The translations under genes were made by a program, and so were the position numbers. Below, piece by piece: positions 18,953-28,176 of a stretch of DNA of 64,000 bases. A model generated the notes under the pieces. That model did no database searches, was not told the origin of the DNA, and saw only the letters and a list, made by a program, of their open reading frames with translations. The first letter of the stretch is position 1, and the number at the start of each line of letters is the position of its first letter. The stretch is from Candidatus Nitrospira neomarina (lineage in GTDB: Bacteria > Nitrospirota > Nitrospiria > Nitrospirales > UBA8639): assembly GCF_032051675.1 (NCBI RefSeq), contig NZ_CP116968.1:2170001-2234000 (forward strand), read 5' to 3'.

Positions 18953-20269
18953 TTACCAACAAATCCCTTCGTTCCCGGGATTCATTTCCTTCAGATCCGA
19001 ACTCACCCGTACAAGATCCAGTATCACTTTATCTTTCAGATACGGCTGGATGTCTGTAGAAAATTTCCCAAAAGATTTTGCAATGACCAGCACCTCGGAT
19101 TCTTGGATCACGTCACCAAGGTTGTCTGACACCAGCCCAGAAATATGGGGAATCTCCCTCTCAATATACTCTTTGTTCGCGCCAAATATTTTCGAGAGAA
19201 ACACCTCTGGATCATAAATTTTGACCTGATAACCTTTACCCAGCAAATTTTCGACAAGCGCCACTGTGGGAGATTCGCGCAAGTCATCCGTCCCTTCTTT
19301 AAAGCTCAACCCAAGAACTCCGACATTTTTCTTGCCCTTGCCGATGACGAGATTTACAGCTCGCTGAACATGCAACCGGTTGCTTTCCATCAAAGAGGAA
19401 AGTAGAGGGGAGACAAGATCCAACGCTTTACATTGATAAAGTATGGCCCTCAGGTCTTTGGGCAAGCATGATCCTCCAAATGCAAAGCCTGGCTTGAGGT
19501 AGGCCGGAGATATATTCAACTTTGTATCTTGGCAAACCAGCTTCATGATCTGATGGCTATCCATATCAAGCGCCTTGCAAAGAATACCAATCTCATTGGC
19601 AAAAGTGACTTTGAGCGCATGGAAGACATTGCACACGTACTTGACCATCTCGGCCACTTCGAATGTCGTGCGTTCCATTGGCGCATCAATCGCTTCGTTC
19701 AGACTCGCGACAATATCTCCTCCACGTGAGGTGGTTTCTCCAATAATGGTAAAAGGTGGATTATAAAAATCATGAATCGAGCTTCCTTCACGTAGGAATT
19801 CTGGGTTAAAACACACATCAAAATCTTTATGGGCCTTTTTCCCTGCACCCTCTTCTAAAAGGGGAATCAATGTTTGGCGAATAGTCCCGGGTAAGACCGT
19901 GCTTCGAAAAACGAAACAATGATATTCCCTTTTTTTCCTCAATGCACTTCCAAGCTCACGGCTGATAGTCTTGACAGTATGAAGATCTAATGATCCGTTG
20001 CTGCAAGAAGGAGTACCGACACAGACCAGACTGACATCCGACTCCATTACAGCTCTGGATAAGTCCGTTGTTGCCTGAAGGGTTCCCTTTTTACGACCCG
20101 AAAGGATCAAATCCTCAAGACCTTTTTCAACAATAGGACTTTTGCCCTCGTTGATCATAGAAACTTTCATTTCATTGATATCTACGCCGATGACCTGGTG
20201 TCCGTCCTGACTCAAACATGCTGCGGTCACACATCCAACATAGCCTAAGCCAAAAATACTGACCTTCAT
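18953..20269 (-). CDS. algD: GDP-mannose 6-dehydrogenase, AlgD-like
   Basis: A 438-aa nucleotide-sugar dehydrogenase. The N-terminal Rossmann motif is SIFGLGYVGCVTAACLS. VCVGTPS and RSTVLPGT follow, and the catalytic region GFAFGGSCLPKDLRA contains the nucleophilic Cys near residue 269. Conserved stretches such as GKSPIVE near the N-terminus, CNVFHALKVTFANEIG in the middle and the terminal GICW resemble Pseudomonas AlgD more than UDP-glucose dehydrogenases. The reaction would be GDP-mannose plus two NAD+ to GDP-mannuronate. This implies a uronic acid in the polymer. It heads the operon that continues to 9825 or beyond. The 380-base leader separates it from an inserted IS3. UDP-sugar specificity cannot be fully excluded. 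Confidence 0.85.
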   Translation of the reverse strand: MKVSIFGLGYVGCVTAACLSQDGHQVIGVDINEMKVSMINEGKSPIVEKGLEDLILSGRKKGTLQATTDLSRAVMESDVSLVCVGTPSCSNGSLDLHTVKTISRELGSALRKKREYHCFVFRSTVLPGTIRQTLIPLLEEGAGKKAHKDFDVCFNPEFLREGSSIHDFYNPPFTIIGETTSRGGDIVASLNEAIDAPMERTTFEVAEMVKYVCNVFHALKVTFANEIGILCKALDMDSHQIMKLVCQDTKLNISPAYLKPGFAFGGSCLPKDLRAILYQCKALDLVSPLLSSLMESNRLHVQRAVNLVIGKGKKNVGVLGLSFKEGTDDLRESPTVALVENLLGKGYQVKIYDPEVFLSKIFGANKEYIEREIPHISGLVSDNLGDVIQESEVLVIAKSFGKFSTDIQPYLKDKVILDLVRVSSDLKEMNPGNEGICW

Positions 20270-20651
20270 ATTTCCAACCTCCTCCGAAAGGAACAGCCAA
20301 ACCTGCTAATGACAATCAAAATCTTGCTCACGAATAGAACCTAAAGTATCGACATTTTTGGTGTCGGCTTTTCAATTTCCCAAAAAGGAATTTTCTTCTA
20401 CTGCATTTAGGCAAAGACCACCTATCTTCAAACAACGGTCTTCAAGCAGCTCTGCGCAACACACTACTGAGGTGAAACAATACGGCACCGCCTGCAAAGG
20501 GAAAAACTCTCTCACATCACCAAGCAAGAGAATCTCCGCCCAAGAGTGTGGAATACTCTTAATGACAGTAATCGGTATTTCGGTATTAGTTCTTAATGCA
20601 ATACATTTCAATGAGGGGAAAATTGCCGGACATCACTAAAATGGTTCTTGG
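20270..20651. other. Leader region upstream of the algD-like operon
   Basis: About 380 non-coding bases between the dehydrogenase start and the left end of an IS3 element. It should hold the promoter for the downstream genes unless the IS cut the original operon. I found no convincing sigma-54 (GG-N10-GC) or sigma-70 site. Confidence 0.35.
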
Positions 20652-20741
20652 AAGTGGTGAACCCCATTCATTAGACAGGAATTTCCGGATGCTCAGTGAA
20701 ATCTTCTGCGGTATATTTTTGTTCAACGAAAGGAGCAGAAG

Positions 20742-21032
20742 ATGGCACGACGATCACGAAGGAATCACTCCCCCGCTTTTAAGGCCACAGTCGCCTTGGC
20801 GGCCGTTCGAGGCGACCGAACGCTGGCAGGGTTGGTGAAACAATTTGATGTGCATCCCAATCAGATCCAGGGCTGGAAGAAACAGCTGCTGACCAAAGCC
20901 GAGCACGTATTTGGGGCAAGTACGGCGGATACCGCCACTCATGACCAGATTCAGCAGAAACTCCATGCCAAGATCGGGCAGCTGACGATGGAGAAGGATT
21001 TTTTAGCCAACGCGCTCGGGCACGGCCGATGA
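20742..21032 (+). CDS. IS3-family OrfA
   Basis: A 96-aa helix-turn-helix protein beginning MARRSRRNHSPAFKATVALAAV and ending in a coiled-coil segment (LHAKIGQLTMEKDFLANAL). It has the standard IS3 OrfA length and layout (HTH_Tnp_1 type). An AGGAGCAGAAG ribosome-binding region lies about five bases upstream of the ATG. The stop overlaps the OrfB start by four bases (ATGA), so OrfB is translated by coupling or via frameshift. It is intact, but its partner OrfB is broken. Confidence 0.8.
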   Translation: MARRSRRNHSPAFKATVALAAVRGDRTLAGLVKQFDVHPNQIQGWKKQLLTKAEHVFGASTADTATHDQIQQKLHAKIGQLTMEKDFLANALGHGR

Positions 21033-21873
21033 GCGAGCGCAAAGCGATGATCAAGGTCAAACAAGAGCTCTCTGTGATTGGTCAGCGTGGGTTGTTCGCC
21101 GTCCCTCGCTCAAGTGCGTATGCTCGCTCACAGGTTGTCTCGGAGTCCGAGATCGAATTGATGAGACAGCTCCACGCGCTCTATCTCCAATGGCCGCTCT
21201 ACGGGAGTCGGCGGCTGTGCGTTGAGCTTCGGCATCGAGGGTATGGAGTGAACCGGAAGCGGGTCCAGCGTCTGATGCGGAAAATAGGGCTCCGGGCTAT
21301 CTATCCAAAGCCCCGCACTTGTCAGCCTGGCAAGGGGCATAAGGTGTATCCCTACCTGCTGAGAGGCCTGAATATTGAACGCTCGAATCAGGTCTGGGCG
21401 AGTGACATCTGTTATATCCCCATGGCCAAAGGGTTTCTGTATCTAACGGTCATTATGGACTGGCACTCACTCGAATGCTGGCTTGGCGGGGCTCAAAGAC
21501 CCTGGAGACCGAGGCATGCGTGGAAGCGCTGGAAGAAGCACTCGGCTATTATGGAGCACCAGAAATTTTCAATTCCGACCAGGGGCCACCATACACCAGC
21601 GAGGGGTTCATGGCGGTGCTCAAAGCTCAGAGAGTGCAGATCAGTATGGATGGGAAAGGTCGGTGGGTCGACAATATCTTTGTGGAACGTCTCTGGCGGG
21701 GCGTGAAGTACGAGGATGTGTATCTCCGAGCCTATGACACTCCAACCACGCTGCGGGCTGGCCTGACAAGCTGTTTTCAATTCTATAACCGCGCACGCCG
21801 TCATCAGACATTGAACCGACAAATACCCAATGCCGTATATTTTGCTGATCTCCAAACAAAGCAGGTGGCGTAA
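21029..21873 (+). pseudogene. IS3-family OrfB with a frameshift
   Basis: The DDE transposase reads well to IMDWHS near 21470, after which the frame changes and MLAWRGSKTLETEACVEALEEAL continues to the natural end at 21873. The catalytic residues lie in ASDICYIPM (D), NSDQGPPYTSEGF (D) and FVERLWRGVKYED (E). A single small indel separates them, so a full-length enzyme is not made unless a frameshift corrects it. Confidence 0.8.
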
Positions 21874-22111
21874 AGAAAGGCAGAAATTTCACTTATCGAT
21901 CTGTCCAGAAATCAGGGTCCACTTCTCAAAAACCATCTCTTCAAATAGACATAGGGATTCAAGAAAACCTTTATGATTGCCCAAAATTCATTAGTATTTG
22001 GGAGGTGCCCTCGGTAGTCATGAAATCTGCTTAGTATCCGAAAGCCATTCGTGAGAGGAACGTGACTTTATTCTTTCGGAAAATAGTACCGTGCGTTACC
22101 AGTGCGTTCGG

Positions 22112-23293
22112 TTACCCAACTGCACTCTTAAACACCTCATACTCCTGCCCCGCAACCTGTTCCCATGTACGACGATGGACATGCTGACTTATGAGATCAG
22201 CATCCCAGACCTTATTGAGTGCTTCAATAATGGCCTTTGCCATAGCTTCAGGAGAACGATCCGTGAGAATGCCCACGTCTGGTGAATTTACAAGATCGGG
22301 TATTCCTCCAACACGCGTAGCCACAACCGGAGTCCCGCATGCTAAGGATTCGAGAATGACATTAGGGCATCCCTCCCGGCTAGATGCCAAACAAAATAGA
22401 TCTGCCGACCGGTACCACTTAGGTAAAAAATAATGTGGAACCGGCCCCATGACGCGTACGTTATGCGTCAGATTCAGGTCTATCACAAGGCTCTCCAGGG
22501 ATAGGCATTCCTTTCCCTCCCCGATGAGTACGAGAATGGGAAGTGAATCTAGACCTTCACTATCTCTCAAAAATGCCAACGCTTTCACAAGAAGATCCAT
22601 CCCTTTATTTGGTGTATAATTGCCTACCGAGAGCACCAGCTTTTGATTTCCCTCAAAACTAATCGATTTTCGTGCCTCAGCCTTGGAGGACGGATAGAAT
22701 GTTTCAGAGTCAACACCATTAGGAATCACCCTAATTTTATTTTGAGAGATTCCGAGTTGACCAATCTTCTCAGCTAAGGGATTCGATACAGAGATCACAG
22801 AAGAGGCACGAGACAGAGTTAGCCGCAGGAGAGAACGAATGATTGGAAGATCCGCGCAAACATTCACATCACTTCCTCGGGCCGTAACTACAACAGGACA
22901 CCCCAAATATTGTCCGATCAACATCCCGGCGAACCCATCCGGATAAACAAAATGTGCATCTACGATATCAGGAGGAAATTCACGACATATGCGTTTCACT
23001 AGGGGCAAGGAACATAGGGCCATCAGGAAACCATGTATGGCCATGCCTATTTTGGGAGCCATGATATAGCGGGGATGGTACACTTTTATTCCGTCTACAA
23101 ATTCTCTTTTCTGAACACGGCGGTATGACATTCGCCATCCAAACCCAATTGGCGGATAGTACGGGACTGGGGAAACAATTTGAACGTGGACACCAGGTAA
23201 GGCGGCAATCCGAGTTAGTCGTTCCTTGACAAAAATACCGTGATTTGGACAAACATTGTTAGGATACAGGGAGGTAAAACCAAGAATATTCAC
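22112..23293 (-). CDS. GT4 glycosyltransferase
   Basis: A 393-aa GT-B glycosyltransferase. The N-terminal acceptor domain begins MNILGFTSLYPNNVCPNHGIFVKERL. The interdomain region has VTARGSDVN and VSNPLAEK, and VIPNGVDSETFYPS opens the donor domain. SVGNYTPNKGMDLLVKAL and SREGCPNVILESLACGTPVVATRVGG complete the nucleotide-sugar site, with the E-x7-E motif in the last of these. It probably extends a lipid-linked EPS repeat at the cytoplasmic face (inference). It lies 20 bases from the upstream amidotransferase gene and was separated from the algD-like gene by an IS3 insertion. Confidence 0.85.
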   Translation of the reverse strand: MNILGFTSLYPNNVCPNHGIFVKERLTRIAALPGVHVQIVSPVPYYPPIGFGWRMSYRRVQKREFVDGIKVYHPRYIMAPKIGMAIHGFLMALCSLPLVKRICREFPPDIVDAHFVYPDGFAGMLIGQYLGCPVVVTARGSDVNVCADLPIIRSLLRLTLSRASSVISVSNPLAEKIGQLGISQNKIRVIPNGVDSETFYPSSKAEARKSISFEGNQKLVLSVGNYTPNKGMDLLVKALAFLRDSEGLDSLPILVLIGEGKECLSLESLVIDLNLTHNVRVMGPVPHYFLPKWYRSADLFCLASSREGCPNVILESLACGTPVVATRVGGIPDLVNSPDVGILTDRSPEAMAKAIIEALNKVWDADLISQHVHRRTWEQVAGQEYEVFKSAVG

Positions 23294-23313
23294 CGTCTAA
23301 TTAGAATCCATGT

Positions 23314-25194
23314 TCATGAATAGCTATATACCTGTTGCCAAAGTCGAAACATCAAAATGGTCCACAAAACGGTCGAACGATCGTGCAGTCCACTTTGATG
23401 CTCCCGCCAGAAACGTTCCACCGTTTTCTTATTGAGCAGCCCATCATCGTGAGAAGAAAAAATCACATCACCAGCCAAACTTTTTAGATCTTGCCGCAAC
23501 CACAAAGCGAGCGGAATTCCAAATCCCATTTTCTCGCGGTGCAAAATGCTCGCTGGCAGCATATGACCCAATGCTTTCTTGAAAATATATTTTCCAGTAG
23601 ACCCACGGAGCTTGAGATGAAAGGGAATGGTCGCGACAAGCTCCATGAACTCATGATCCAATAGTGGAGCCCGAACCTCAAGGGAATGCGCCATGCTGGC
23701 CCTATCTACCTTAACCAGAATATCATCCGGCAGGTAGGTTTTGATATCCAAGTAGAGTATGCGAGAAAAAGAGTCAAGCCCGACGGGTTTTTCATAATAA
23801 CTTCGGAAGAGTTCAAAGGTTTCGTACTCTCCTAGTTGGTGCAACACATCCTGACTAAGAAGGACTGATTTAAGTTCCGGACTCACCGCAGATACGGAGC
23901 GAAAATACGCCTCAAGATGTGAACAAGCAAGGCTTTCAAACGTGGCCTTTCCCCGAAACATCCGTGGAGCCCAATCCATTTTTGGATACAGCACAGATAA
24001 GGGTCCAAATACAGCTTTTCGAAGCCCTGGAGGCAATAAACTCCGCAAGTCTTCTTCCCGCTTATCAAATGCATAACGGCGATATCCCGCAAAATTCTCG
24101 TCACCCCCATCCCCGGAAAGAGCAACGGTCACATATTCTCGGGCAACCTGGGAAACATAATACGTAGGAATGGCAGAAGAATCAGCAAAGGGTTCATCAT
24201 AGAACCAGACCAATTTCTCAAGAATATGAGCAGCATCGGGTTTGACAATCACCTCATGATGATCTGCTTTGAACCGATTGGCAATCTCCCGCGCATACTC
24301 CAGCTCATTAAATTCTTCTTCGACAAACCCAATTGAAGAGGTCTGGACCGGCTTCCCAGTCAGCAGACTCATCAGCCCCACAACCGCTGAAGAATCGATC
24401 CCTCCTGAAAGAAAAGCCCCCAAGGGAACGTCGCTAATGAGTCGGAGTTGTGTTGCCTCTTTGAGAGCATCCATCAATCGTTCTTCCCATTCATCCTCTC
24501 TTCTGTGAGGGTTGGGATCGAAATGTAAATCCCAATACTCTTTTTCTTCAACACCCTTCTCTGTTATTCGAACAAAGTGGCCGGGTTGGACTTTACGAAT
24601 AGCTTTATTGATCGACTTTGGTGCTGGGACATATAAAAGAGAGAAGTAATCGGACAAGGCTTGCAAATCGATTTCTTTTTTAACACCTGGCACGGTCAAA
24701 ATAGCCTTCATCTCTGACGCAAAGGCCACTTGATCTTTGTCGACTAAATAATACAGAGGCTTTTTTCCGACCCGATCCCTGGCAAGCACTAACTTTTTCT
24801 TGCTCCCATCCCAGAGCGCAATCGCAAACATTCCACGAAAAAATTGAAAACATTCTTCTCCATACTCTTCATAAGCGTGAACAATGACTTCCGTATCCGA
24901 CCACGTTTTAAATTGATGACCTTTTCGGACCAAATCGTGGTGAAGGGATTGAAAATTATATATTTCCCCATTAAACACAACCCAAACCGACTGGTCCTCA
25001 TTGGCCATGGGTTGATGCCCACCCTCAAGGTCGATGATCGACAGCCTGCGATGTCCAAGTCCAATGGGGCCAGTCACGTAATACCCCGCGTCATCAGGTC
25101 CACGATGGACCAACGTATCCGCCATCCTCTCGATCATGGCGTGATGAACAGGTTCCCCTGACCACACGTTAAATATTCCGCAAATACCACACAT
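23314..25194 (-). CDS. Asparagine synthase-type amidotransferase, XrtA-associated
   Basis: About 626 aa, with Cys2 intact (MCGICGIF) and glutaminase motifs GHRRLSIIDLEGGHQPM and NGEIYNFQSL. The PP-loop is LSGGIDSSA and the synthase part has GDGGDENFAGYRRYAFD. It is close in plan to the protein at 3349-5313 (TIGR03108-like). The start is placed at the second Met (25194) so that Cys becomes residue 2, as the mechanism requires after Met removal. The enzyme would transfer glutamine nitrogen to an adenylated carboxylate. A uronic acid of the EPS is my inferred substrate, given the GDP-mannuronate-forming gene nearby. Its neighbours are two GT4 genes in one tight cluster. Confidence 0.9.
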   Translation of the reverse strand: MCGICGIFNVWSGEPVHHAMIERMADTLVHRGPDDAGYYVTGPIGLGHRRLSIIDLEGGHQPMANEDQSVWVVFNGEIYNFQSLHHDLVRKGHQFKTWSDTEVIVHAYEEYGEECFQFFRGMFAIALWDGSKKKLVLARDRVGKKPLYYLVDKDQVAFASEMKAILTVPGVKKEIDLQALSDYFSLLYVPAPKSINKAIRKVQPGHFVRITEKGVEEKEYWDLHFDPNPHRREDEWEERLMDALKEATQLRLISDVPLGAFLSGGIDSSAVVGLMSLLTGKPVQTSSIGFVEEEFNELEYAREIANRFKADHHEVIVKPDAAHILEKLVWFYDEPFADSSAIPTYYVSQVAREYVTVALSGDGGDENFAGYRRYAFDKREEDLRSLLPPGLRKAVFGPLSVLYPKMDWAPRMFRGKATFESLACSHLEAYFRSVSAVSPELKSVLLSQDVLHQLGEYETFELFRSYYEKPVGLDSFSRILYLDIKTYLPDDILVKVDRASMAHSLEVRAPLLDHEFMELVATIPFHLKLRGSTGKYIFKKALGHMLPASILHREKMGFGIPLALWLRQDLKSLAGDVIFSSHDDGLLNKKTVERFWREHQSGLHDRSTVLWTILMFRLWQQVYSYS

Positions 25195-25212
25195 AGATCG
25201 CAATCCCGAATG

Positions 25213-26412
25213 TTACAATGAGACCCTTTTCACTTTAGTCTTGGTTGCAAGCAATTTCGTATACAATTGATCGTAATCACTGACCATTCGGTCAAGATTA
25301 AATTCTCTTTCCACAACATCACGACCCGCCAGGCCATGCTTCAATAGCAGAGCTGGATCCCCCACATAGGTAGCCAATGCATTTCGAAGGGCATTCACAT
25401 CCCCAGTTGGAATCAAAAACCCGGTGACACCATCAATCACCAGTTCAGGATTTCCACCCACTCGAGTGGCGATTACCGGAAGGCCTGAAGCCATAGCTTC
25501 CAAAATGGTATTCGAGAGTCCTTCGCGAAGCGATGGGAGGACAAACACATCCATGCGGCTTAACCATGTGGGTATATCAGATTGCTGCCCTGCAAAATGA
25601 ACGTGGGTGTTCAACTGAAGCTTTTCAACCAAGGCTTCGAGGTTGTGTTGACACGGGCCGTATCCAACAAGCAAAAGATGAACGGACTGGCCACCGTGAA
25701 CGAGATCGGCAAAGGCCCTGATCAACAATTCTTGATCCTTGACAGGATCAAAGCGTCCAACCGTCCCGATGGTTATTACGGCATCTTGTTGATGTCGCTC
25801 TGCCCCTCTTTTCCATAAAGAAAACCTCTTCACATCTACTCCATTGGGAATTGCCACGACTTTGCCTTCAGGGATCCCGACTGATTTCACCAACCACGAA
25901 CCGAGATCCTGAGAAACCGCCACGAATTGATCAACGAACCATCCAATTAGACGTCGGGTCCATCTTCGAATGATTCGACGGCCATCAGGATCGGTCATAT
26001 CACGCCCATGCTCTCCATGGACTACAATGGGCACACCGGCCATCTTTGCCGGCAAAATCGCATCAATCGTTCCCCAATTACGGGTATGAACGACATCGAC
26101 TGGATTGGCTTGAAACAACTGAAACAATTTCCCAGGGAGGTGCCAATCCAAACCAGGAGTCTTGTTAAGTTCAAAGACCTTCACATCCCTCCGCTGCACG
26201 TGTCCGATAAAATTCCCTGAGCGCTGAATACAACAAAGACTATGCCTGAAACGCTCACAATCCAATCGATTGATGAGATTCACAACCCCATTTTCTAATC
26301 CACCTTTATCGAATGAAGTTACCACATGCATAATATGAATCGGAGGAGGCGAAGGTATTTTCACCTGTGAATCCCTATCGTGAGGTAAGAGTTTCGCATC
26401 ACAATTCAGCAT
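25213..26412 (-). CDS. GT4 glycosyltransferase, XrtA-associated (TIGR03088-like)
   Basis: A 399-aa GT-B enzyme. The N-terminal motif HIMHVVTSFDKGGLENGVVNLINRL is typical of the PEP-CTERM/EpsH1-associated sugar transferase type 2. GEHGRDMTDPDG and AIPNGVDVKRF follow. The donor site has GTVGRFDPVKDQELLIRAF and SLREGLSNTILEAMASGLPVIATRVGG. A start closer to the conserved HIMHVV strand is possible (first 25 residues are variable). It appears to begin the GT4/amidotransferase/GT4 sub-operon, with about 250 non-coding bases on its upstream side. Confidence 0.85.
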   Translation of the reverse strand: MLNCDAKLLPHDRDSQVKIPSPPPIHIMHVVTSFDKGGLENGVVNLINRLDCERFRHSLCCIQRSGNFIGHVQRRDVKVFELNKTPGLDWHLPGKLFQLFQANPVDVVHTRNWGTIDAILPAKMAGVPIVVHGEHGRDMTDPDGRRIIRRWTRRLIGWFVDQFVAVSQDLGSWLVKSVGIPEGKVVAIPNGVDVKRFSLWKRGAERHQQDAVITIGTVGRFDPVKDQELLIRAFADLVHGGQSVHLLLVGYGPCQHNLEALVEKLQLNTHVHFAGQQSDIPTWLSRMDVFVLPSLREGLSNTILEAMASGLPVIATRVGGNPELVIDGVTGFLIPTGDVNALRNALATYVGDPALLLKHGLAGRDVVEREFNLDRMVSDYDQLYTKLLATKTKVKRVSL

Positions 26413-26661
26413 TTGTAGTTTTCAATGTTTCATTCCGGCCCTTAAAACACCACAAATCATTTTGCTGCTATCAAGATGATCGCTAGATTGCGAAGATTGT
26501 TCCACGTATTGATTTTGAAAGATGTTGATTCTGTATCATCATCGGAATGATATTCCTCAAGCTTAACCGATAAAAACCCATATGGAAAACAAGATCAGAT
26601 GGCCAGACAATGGAAGACGGGGTTTTGTCTTATCAGCCATTTCTTAAAGACCAGGAATGTA

Positions 26662-28176
26662 TCAGCCCATAATTCGACCCAGGATAGTGACCCGCAACCA
26701 GACATAGGTGCTTCTTACATAATGGGTAATTTCACGGTGCACCTCCACGACCACATCAGTTCGTGGTTTATTCCCCATTGCCAGAAAGTACACAAAATAG
26801 GAAAGCCCACCGACCACAATCATGGTGAAAAGAACTGTGAACATATTCGTTCCCACGAAATTCTGAAGGAGTATCCGACCTATCCCTAGGCACACGGACA
26901 TGACGGCGCATCCTAGAAGAGACGGCATGAGCACGATGGCATAGTCCACAAACTGAACCTTGACTAATTGTCTGACTAGAATGAGTAATAGAATCAAAAA
27001 GATGCCGGCCCCAACAAGAACCGCAGTGGCCACGCCGATCAATCCCCAATAGCTCCCAATCATAACCCCCACAAACATGATGACGAAATAAATGGCCTGA
27101 CGCTTCAATTCAAACCCAACAAAACCCATGGCCGTAATCAATGAAACAGCGATAGAGTCTAGCGACAACAGCAGGCCCGCAAAGCTCATGATCCGCAGGG
27201 GAGCCACCGTGCCTATCCATTTTTCCCCATACAGCACGGTCACAAGTTCTGGAGCCACCCAGAAAAGCCCGACAACAACAGGGGCGCAAAACCATGAGGT
27301 AACGCACGTCGCTTTAAGAAACCCTTTTTGCAATTGACCGATATTATGTTGTGCTTCTGAAAAGGCTGAAAAGAGAACAAGATTAATCGAATTTGAGATC
27401 TTATCCAAAGGTAGAGTCATTAATGTATAGGCTCGCTCGTACAACCCTAATTGACCTGCCCCCAATAACCTGCCCACCAACACATAATCCACATTTTTGG
27501 CAATATCATTTAACACATTGACTAAGGTCATCTTTCCTGTATAGGGGATAAGGTCACGTAACGCTCCCAGACTAAAGTGCCAGGAAGGAACCCACTTACT
27601 CACATTTACGAGATAAATCGCATTGGTTAAATGCCCGGCAAGTCTTCCACCCACCAAACTCCAGACCCCAAAACCAACATATGCACATGTAACGGACACC
27701 CCACCAGATACAAGCTGCTGAAACAGCGTGGCTAACCCGGAAGCTTTAAAATTAATTGCCTTACGTAATATTGCCGTGGGAATTGAAATGAAAGGGAGAA
27801 TAAACATATACAGGGCAAGAACCTTCAGAACATCCCCAATGAGCTCATTACGAAAAAACTCCGCAATGAAGGGAGAGAGCACTATTAGCCCAAAGTAGAC
27901 CAAACTTCCCAAAACCAATTGCACAAGCCATACCGTCGCATAATGTTCTTTCCGAATCGAGGGGAATTGAATCAGCGCAGCGACAAACCCTGAACTGACA
28001 ATAGAACTGCTAATTTCCAAAAAGATAATGAGGGCTGCCAAAACTCCAAAATCTGCTGGCGAAAGCAACCGTGCAAGGGCCACTCCCAGGCCAAACGTCA
28101 GGACTTGTCCACACAATGTGGTTACACCTGACCATGCCACTCCACGCTTGGTTCGACCTTCAAGACTTTCTTTCAT
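26662..28176 (-). CDS. Polysaccharide flippase (MOP superfamily, Wzx-like)
   Basis: A 504-aa integral membrane protein with about twelve to fourteen predicted helices. The N-terminal region is TKRGVAWSGVTTLCGQVLTFGLGVALARLLSPADFG, the signature of polysaccharide_synt_3 family exporters, and LVGRLLGAGQLGLYERAYTLMTLP lies mid-protein. Such proteins flip lipid-linked oligosaccharides across the inner membrane. Its start overlaps the end of the PMT-like gene by four bases, indicating coupling. A second, only distantly similar flippase lies at 45722-47173. Confidence 0.9.
   Translation of the reverse strand: MKESLEGRTKRGVAWSGVTTLCGQVLTFGLGVALARLLSPADFGVLAALIIFLEISSSIVSSGFVAALIQFPSIRKEHYATVWLVQLVLGSLVYFGLIVLSPFIAEFFRNELIGDVLKVLALYMFILPFISIPTAILRKAINFKASGLATLFQQLVSGGVSVTCAYVGFGVWSLVGGRLAGHLTNAIYLVNVSKWVPSWHFSLGALRDLIPYTGKMTLVNVLNDIAKNVDYVLVGRLLGAGQLGLYERAYTLMTLPLDKISNSINLVLFSAFSEAQHNIGQLQKGFLKATCVTSWFCAPVVVGLFWVAPELVTVLYGEKWIGTVAPLRIMSFAGLLLSLDSIAVSLITAMGFVGFELKRQAIYFVIMFVGVMIGSYWGLIGVATAVLVGAGIFLILLLILVRQLVKVQFVDYAIVLMPSLLGCAVMSVCLGIGRILLQNFVGTNMFTVLFTMIVVGGLSYFVYFLAMGNKPRTDVVVEVHREITHYVRSTYVWLRVTILGRIMG

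Larger units (their letters stand above)
20652..21928 (+). mobile_element. IS3-family element inside the EPS block
   Basis: An element of about 1277 bp with imperfect terminal repeats. The left end reads AAGTGGTGAACCCC...TTAGACAGG and the right end, inverted, AAGTGGACCCTGATTTCTGGACAG. It carries OrfA and a frameshifted OrfB. It separates the algD-like gene from the upstream GT4 gene and is oriented against the EPS genes. No clear target duplication was found. Part of the left end of a sibling is repeated at 58707-58757. Confidence 0.8.

Noticed and set aside
20455-20500. Possible sigma-54 promoter (CGGCACCGCCTGCA) upstream of the algD-like gene
   Set aside because: The GG to GC spacing is two bases too short and it lies on the strand opposite to the operon.
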